Shown: positions 60,318 to 64,000 of the stretch, in pieces | Layout: every line of letters begins with the position of its first letter | How positions within the stretch are numbered: position 1 is the stretch's first letter | Source: a virus | Strand: one strand, 5' to 3' | Length of the DNA stretch: 64,000 nt | IMG/VR virus record: IMGVR_UViG_3300025137_000028 | Span: 1-64,000 of that record | Position numbers and translations under genes: made by a program | Notes under the pieces: model-generated | The model's input: only the letters and a program-made list of their open reading frames with translations | Database searches by the model: none | What the model was told of the DNA's origin: nothing

Positions 60318-60973
60318 ACATAAGCACAGATACAATTGCTGTACTGAAAAATTTTTCAGACATTAATCAAAACATATTGATTAAACCAGGTAATGTGGTA
60401 CAGACAATTTCTACAATGAAGAATATTTTAGCAGAGGCTGAAATAACAGAAAAATTTGATAGTGAGTTTGCTATCTATGATTTACCTGAATTTTTAAGAT
60501 CAGTTGAATTATTTGATAAACCACAACTTAAATTTAATGGCGAATCAAATGTTAAAATTGAGAGTGGCGCTCAATCAGTAAAATACTTTTTTGCTGATAA
60601 ATCAGTTATAGTTGCTCCTAAGAAAAGCATTAATATGCCTGATAAACATGTTACATTTACTTTGAAAAAAGATGTGTTTACTCAGTTAATGAAAGGTGCT
60701 ACAACACTTAACTTACCAGACATTGCTGTTAAAGGTGATGGTAGTAAGATTACATTAGTCGCTACTGATAAGAAAAACAAATCATCAAACGATTATTCAT
60801 TAGTTATAGGTGAAACAGATAAAGAATTTTCTGCTTTCTTTAAAACAGAAAACTTTAAACAAGTTGTTGATGATTATGATGTAGCTATTTCTAAACAAAA
60901 AATATCACATTTTGTTAATAGAAATAAATCAATACAATATTGGATTGCTTTAGAACCTGATTCAGAGTTTTAA
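60314..60973 (+). CDS. 45: Sliding clamp gp45
   Basis: 219 residues (T4 228). MNISTDTIAVLKNFSDINQN then ILIKPGNVVQTISTMKNILA is the typical clamp start, followed by FAIYDLPEFLRSVELFDKPQ and KKDVFTQLMKGATTLNLPDI; it ends with VNRNKSIQYWIALEPDSEF. The trimer is a processivity factor for the polymerase and activates late transcription together with gp55. Followed by an oxygenase gene and then gp44. Confidence 0.93.
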   Translation: MNISTDTIAVLKNFSDINQNILIKPGNVVQTISTMKNILAEAEITEKFDSEFAIYDLPEFLRSVELFDKPQLKFNGESNVKIESGAQSVKYFFADKSVIVAPKKSINMPDKHVTFTLKKDVFTQLMKGATTLNLPDIAVKGDGSKITLVATDKKNKSSNDYSLVIGETDKEFSAFFKTENFKQVVDDYDVAISKQKISHFVNRNKSIQYWIALEPDSEF

Positions 60974-60976
60974 ATT

Positions 60977-61495
60977 ATGAGAGTTGATTTATTTTCAACT
61001 CCCATATTGATAGATGACTTTGATATTACTAAGTTAAAATTTGTAGAAGAAGGTCAGCAAACCCAATTTGGCAGTGAAATAAAAACCAGTCATGGTTTTA
61101 CTAACATTATAGAAAAAGATAGTTTAGATTATTTCTACAATAAGATAGTAAGTAATTTAGATCAAGTTATTTCCCAATCATATCATGTTAAAGCAGATAA
61201 TATATGGCGTAACTACTATAAAGAAGGTGACTGGCAAGAAAAACACACCCATATAGGTTCTGACTTTTCATTTATAATTTATGATAGTGTAAAGTCTAAT
61301 ACTTGGTTTGTTCACCCAGCACACTATTTAATACAAGAAAAATATAAAGATAAAAAACTATTTGATACAGAGGTAAAACCTCATATCAATTATGGTCAGA
61401 TTTGTATTTTTCCTAGTTACTTAGAGCATTATGTGTCTAAAGCTGAAAGTCAATCAACAACTATATCAGGTAATTTAAGTATAGAAATAAAATGA
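60977..61495 (+). CDS. 2OG-Fe(II) oxygenase-like protein (PF13759 type)
   Basis: 172 residues. RVDLFSTPILIDDF opens like other members; DNIWRNYYKEGDWQEKHTHI then GSDFSFIIYD provides His90, His92 and Asp96; IFPSYLEHYVSKAESQSTTI gives His151, then SGNLSIEIK. It is the eighth oxygenase-like gene of the window and sits between clamp and glycosyltransferase. Arg ligand is absent at the usual spot (T-T-I-S-G-N), so activity is uncertain. Confidence 0.75.
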   Translation: MRVDLFSTPILIDDFDITKLKFVEEGQQTQFGSEIKTSHGFTNIIEKDSLDYFYNKIVSNLDQVISQSYHVKADNIWRNYYKEGDWQEKHTHIGSDFSFIIYDSVKSNTWFVHPAHYLIQEKYKDKKLFDTEVKPHINYGQICIFPSYLEHYVSKAESQSTTISGNLSIEIK

Positions 61496-62829
61496 GTTTA
61501 TACGATTTTGATAACCCTACAGCAAAGACTAAAAGAATATTAGTCTATCCTAATATTACTTTTGCTAAAGATTTATCTAAAGATAGTTATATTCAAGTAA
61601 TTAAAAAACACATAACATTGTTAAATGAAATAAGAGACGATCTCTGGTTTTATTTAATATTACCTAAAGAGGTGCCAGAGTTAGCATTTGATAATGTTAC
61701 ACAATTGTTTTTAGATTTGCCTACTCACCCTCCTACTATGAGGGCACATTTTGATTCACAAGCTATTAAAAAACTTGTACCTAAAAACATAGATATAGAC
61801 TTGGTCATGTCACATCTACCAGAACATACCTATGACTTAAAAAATGTTTTGTATAATGTAACTAATCATGTACCTAAATTTTTTGGTTACTGTCATTGGT
61901 TTGATTTAAAAGCAGTAGCAAACTGGCATATGAATAGTTTTAAAAAGAATATTGTAGGTGTTTTAGAAATGGATAGATGTTATTTAAATACAGAGAGTCA
62001 AAAGAAATTAGTTATTGAAGAAGCAAAAGAAACTTTTAGTGACAGAGTAATATGGGATTTAGATAAAAAATTAACAGTTCAACATTTAGGTGTAGATGAA
62101 AAAGATATTGTAAAAGATATAAAAAGAGTAGAAGAAAAAATTATAGTATTCAATCATAGACCAGACACATACAAACATTACAAAGAATTTTTAAAAGTAT
62201 GTGATAAACTATATGAACAAAGACAAGATTTTAAAGTGTGGGTACCTTTGGCAAGTAAAGCAGATAGAGAATATATAACAACTGAAAGTGGTGATAAAGA
62301 TTTTTATTATAAAAAACTACAAGATTGTTACATAGGTTATTCACCTAAACAATCTTATGGTGGGTGGTCTGTTGCGACAACAGATGGTATGATGAATGGT
62401 ATACCTTATTTAATGTATGACGCTGACTATTACAGAGAGTTATGGGATAAGGGTGTCTTTGTAAAAAATGATGATGAATTATTAGAAAAATTAAACTTCT
62501 ATTTAGATAATGAATATAATAGAAATGTTTTAGCAGATGAAAGTTTACAACACATAAGATATAGATTAATTTTTAAAGACGAAGTAAAACAAATGAGTGA
62601 TTACATAGATGAATTACATGATACTTTACCTAAGGTAAAAACCTCAGAAAAGATAAAAGAGATTATAAGTTGGATACAAAAAGAAAAACGTGTATCTAAA
62701 AGTGAAATTATGAAGAGATTAGGTTGGGGAGTAGGTATTAAGTGGACACAATATCGTGCCACACTATTGACTCACCCTAACATTTATGATATACTATCAA
62801 AAGATCCTGTATATTGTTGGATCGATTAA
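61492..62829 (+). CDS. Glycosyltransferase (GT-B-like) with C-terminal DNA-binding-like tail
   Basis: 445 residues. KRILVYPNITFAKDLSKDSY, then a GT-B-like C-terminal half: IIVFNHRPDTYKHYKEFLKV, VWVPLA, YIGYSPKQSYGGWSVATTDG and MMNGIPYLMYDADYYRELWD (the typical donor-binding 'E/D-x-x-x-x-G' region is around TTDG). Residues about 383-445 (KEIISWIQKEKRVSKSEIMK, RLGWGVGIKWTQYRATLLTH) look like a winged-helix domain, unusual for a glycosyltransferase. Lying in the replication cluster, it could glycosylate DNA bases, but a host glycan or protein is also possible. Confidence 0.72.
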   Translation: MSLYDFDNPTAKTKRILVYPNITFAKDLSKDSYIQVIKKHITLLNEIRDDLWFYLILPKEVPELAFDNVTQLFLDLPTHPPTMRAHFDSQAIKKLVPKNIDIDLVMSHLPEHTYDLKNVLYNVTNHVPKFFGYCHWFDLKAVANWHMNSFKKNIVGVLEMDRCYLNTESQKKLVIEEAKETFSDRVIWDLDKKLTVQHLGVDEKDIVKDIKRVEEKIIVFNHRPDTYKHYKEFLKVCDKLYEQRQDFKVWVPLASKADREYITTESGDKDFYYKKLQDCYIGYSPKQSYGGWSVATTDGMMNGIPYLMYDADYYRELWDKGVFVKNDDELLEKLNFYLDNEYNRNVLADESLQHIRYRLIFKDEVKQMSDYIDELHDTLPKVKTSEKIKEIISWIQKEKRVSKSEIMKRLGWGVGIKWTQYRATLLTHPNIYDILSKDPVYCWID

Positions 62830-62848
62830 TTGAAAAGGAGTTTATATT

Positions 62849-63793
62849 ATGTCAGATTTTTTATGGGTTGAAAAGTATCGACCTAAAAAAATTAGTGATT
62901 GTATTCTTACACAAGAACTGAAAGATACATTTACAAAATTTTTAGAACAAAAAGAAATACCTAATTTACTATTATCAGGTACAGCAGGTACAGGTAAAAC
63001 TACTGTTGCTCGTGCTTTATGTGAAGAGTTAGGTACAGATTACATTATCATTAATGGTTCAGATGAAGGTAGACAGATTGATACACTTAGAAGTAAGATC
63101 AAAAACTTTGCCGCCACTGTATCACTTACCGAAGACGCCAATCATAAAGTTGTAATTATAGACGAGGCAGATTACATGAATGCTGACAGTGTTCAACCTG
63201 CTTTAAGAAACTTTATAGAAACATTTTATAATAACTGTAGATTTATATTTACTTGTAATTATAAGAACAAAATTATACCAGCCTTACATAGTCGTTGTAC
63301 AGTTATTGATTTTAAAATTGTAAATGGTCAAAGAGTTAAAACTGCTACTGCCTTTCTTAAAAGACTAGAGGGTATTCTAAATGATGAACAAGTAGGTTTT
63401 GATAAGAAAGTATTAGCAGAGTTAATACAAAAATATTATCCTGACTTTAGAAGAACAATAAACGAGTTACAAAGATATGCTGTAAGAGGTAAGATAGACA
63501 GTGGTATTTTGTTTAGTTTATCTGAGGTAAATCATAAAGAGTTAATGCTGACTTTAAAAGAAAAACGTTTTAATGATATGAGAAAATGGGTTGTACAAAA
63601 CTTAGACAAAGAACCATCACATTTATTTAGAACCATTTATGATGTATTGTATAAAGAATTAGATCCTAAGGCAGTACCACAAGCAATATTAATTATTGCT
63701 GGCTATCAATATAAAGCTGCCTTTGTTGCTGACCAAGAGATTAATATGGTCGCATGTTTAACTGAAATAATGGCGAGTTGTAAGTTTAGGTAA
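62849..63793 (+). CDS. 44: Clamp loader large subunit gp44
   Basis: 314 residues (T4 319). WVEKYRPKKISDCIL at the N-terminus, Walker A GTAGTGKT (44-51), Walker B VVIIDEAD (101-108), sensor FTCNYKNKI, and SRC (148-150) with the arginine finger. ATPase that opens and loads gp45. AAAGGAGTTTATATT is its ribosome-binding site. Confidence 0.96.
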   Translation: MSDFLWVEKYRPKKISDCILTQELKDTFTKFLEQKEIPNLLLSGTAGTGKTTVARALCEELGTDYIIINGSDEGRQIDTLRSKIKNFAATVSLTEDANHKVVIIDEADYMNADSVQPALRNFIETFYNNCRFIFTCNYKNKIIPALHSRCTVIDFKIVNGQRVKTATAFLKRLEGILNDEQVGFDKKVLAELIQKYYPDFRRTINELQRYAVRGKIDSGILFSLSEVNHKELMLTLKEKRFNDMRKWVVQNLDKEPSHLFRTIYDVLYKELDPKAVPQAILIIAGYQYKAAFVADQEINMVACLTEIMASCKFR

Positions 63794-63797
63794 GACT

Positions 63798-63905
63798 ATG
63801 CCTCATAAAAAAAATCCTATAGCAAAAGAAGTAAGAACACCTAAGTATAAACCAAGAGTAGTAAAACCTAAAAAAGGTAAAGGTAGTTTTAAAAGAAAAA
63901 AGTAA
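63798..63905 (+). CDS. Very short basic protein (35 aa)
   Basis: MPHKKNPIAKEVRTPKYKPR then VVKPKKGKGSFKRKK. The sequence is Lys/Arg/Pro-rich, with 'NPIAKEVRTPKYK..VVK.KK', a pattern I know from short basic peptides of marine T4-like phages. Four bases after gp44; the stop overlaps the next start (TAATG). Possible nucleic-acid binding; role unknown. Confidence 0.65.
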   Translation: MPHKKNPIAKEVRTPKYKPRVVKPKKGKGSFKRKK

Positions 63906-64000
63906 TGATAGAAAAAGAAGTAATAAATGAAATGAAAGAGTTACAACCCTTTCACAAAGAGAACCTTATAAAAGGTTTATATTCTTGGCAAGAGTTTGAA
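63905..64000 (+). CDS. Partial gene, cut by window end (clamp-loader position)
   Basis: The first 32 codons are visible: MIEKEVINEMKELQPFHKEN then LIKGLYSWQEFE. In T4 the small clamp-loader subunit gene 62 follows gene 44, so this position suits gp62, but the residues seen are too few to judge. It continues past the window edge. Confidence 0.45.
   Translation, partial: MIEKEVINEMKELQPFHKENLIKGLYSWQEFE

Noticed and set aside
39235-61495. 5-methylcytosine/TET-type hypermodification system
   Set aside because: Both methyltransferases show N4/N6 signatures (SPPY, DPPY), not the C5 Pro-Cys motif, so no 5-methylcytosine substrate can be argued from this window.

Overview
This window looks like a large part of the genome of a lytic T4-like myovirus, most probably a marine one infecting an AT-rich alphaproteobacterium of the SAR11/Pelagibacter type. 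The gene order gp25-6-(7)-8, then 13-14-15-16-17-18-19-20-(67-68)-21-22-23, then uvsY, uvsW, 55, 47, 46, 45, 44 is the T4 core order. The proteins resemble those of marine T4-like phages (cyanophages, Pelagibacter phages) more than enterobacterial T4. The sequence is strongly AT-rich, genes overlap or abut, and there are virtually no long gaps. The host assignment is inference; the T4-like assignment rests on recognisable proteins and synteny.

Layout. Positions 1-1392 hold a leftward cluster of very small genes behind one sigma70-type promoter. From 1421 everything runs rightward: a tiny lipoprotein, a Cys-rich peptide and small basic proteins, then the PAAR spike tip and baseplate wedge genes 25, 6, a gp7-position protein, tail-fibre-like proteins, gene 8 and a 2092-residue DUF4815-type virion protein. 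Further fibre or adhesin-like genes follow (17607-23851, one with a glycine-rich C-terminus). The neck, terminase, tail and head block occupies 23881-38232, closes with a strong Rho-independent terminator, and is interrupted by a ParB-like gene and an oxygenase between genes 16 and 17. From 39235 the content is recombination, transcription and replication (UvsY, UvsW, late sigma gp55, gp47/46 nuclease, sliding clamp, clamp loader). Mixed among these are auxiliary genes: carbamoyltransferase, peptide deformylase, ribosomal protein bS21, an Hsp20 chaperone, two DNA methyltransferases, a PLP-fold enzyme, a glycosyltransferase with a putative DNA-binding tail, a MoxR/VWA pair (CobS/CobT-like), and eight proteins with 2-oxoglutarate/Fe(II) dioxygenase-like motifs.

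Regulation is unusually readable. The T4-type late box TATAAATA, or a one-base variant, stands before the baseplate, tail, head and some accessory operons, matching the gp55 late sigma factor encoded here. Sigma70-like promoters (TTGACN, spacer 16-17, TATAAT-like) stand before gene 55, the VWA gene, the Dam-type methylase, the DUF3310 gene and the carbamoyltransferase. Several genes have the promoter immediately upstream and no Shine-Dalgarno sequence, so their mRNAs are predicted to be leaderless. Between the bS21 and Hsp20 genes lies a short non-coding stretch rich in inverted repeats that may be a structured RNA.

The most interesting leads are the leaderless-promoter set, the structured gap at 57165-57398, the oxygenase family together with the glycosyltransferase and methylases (a possible nucleic-acid or virion modification repertoire), and the AAA+/VWA/zincin-like pair. 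No tRNA, CRISPR array, insertion sequence or integrase was seen.
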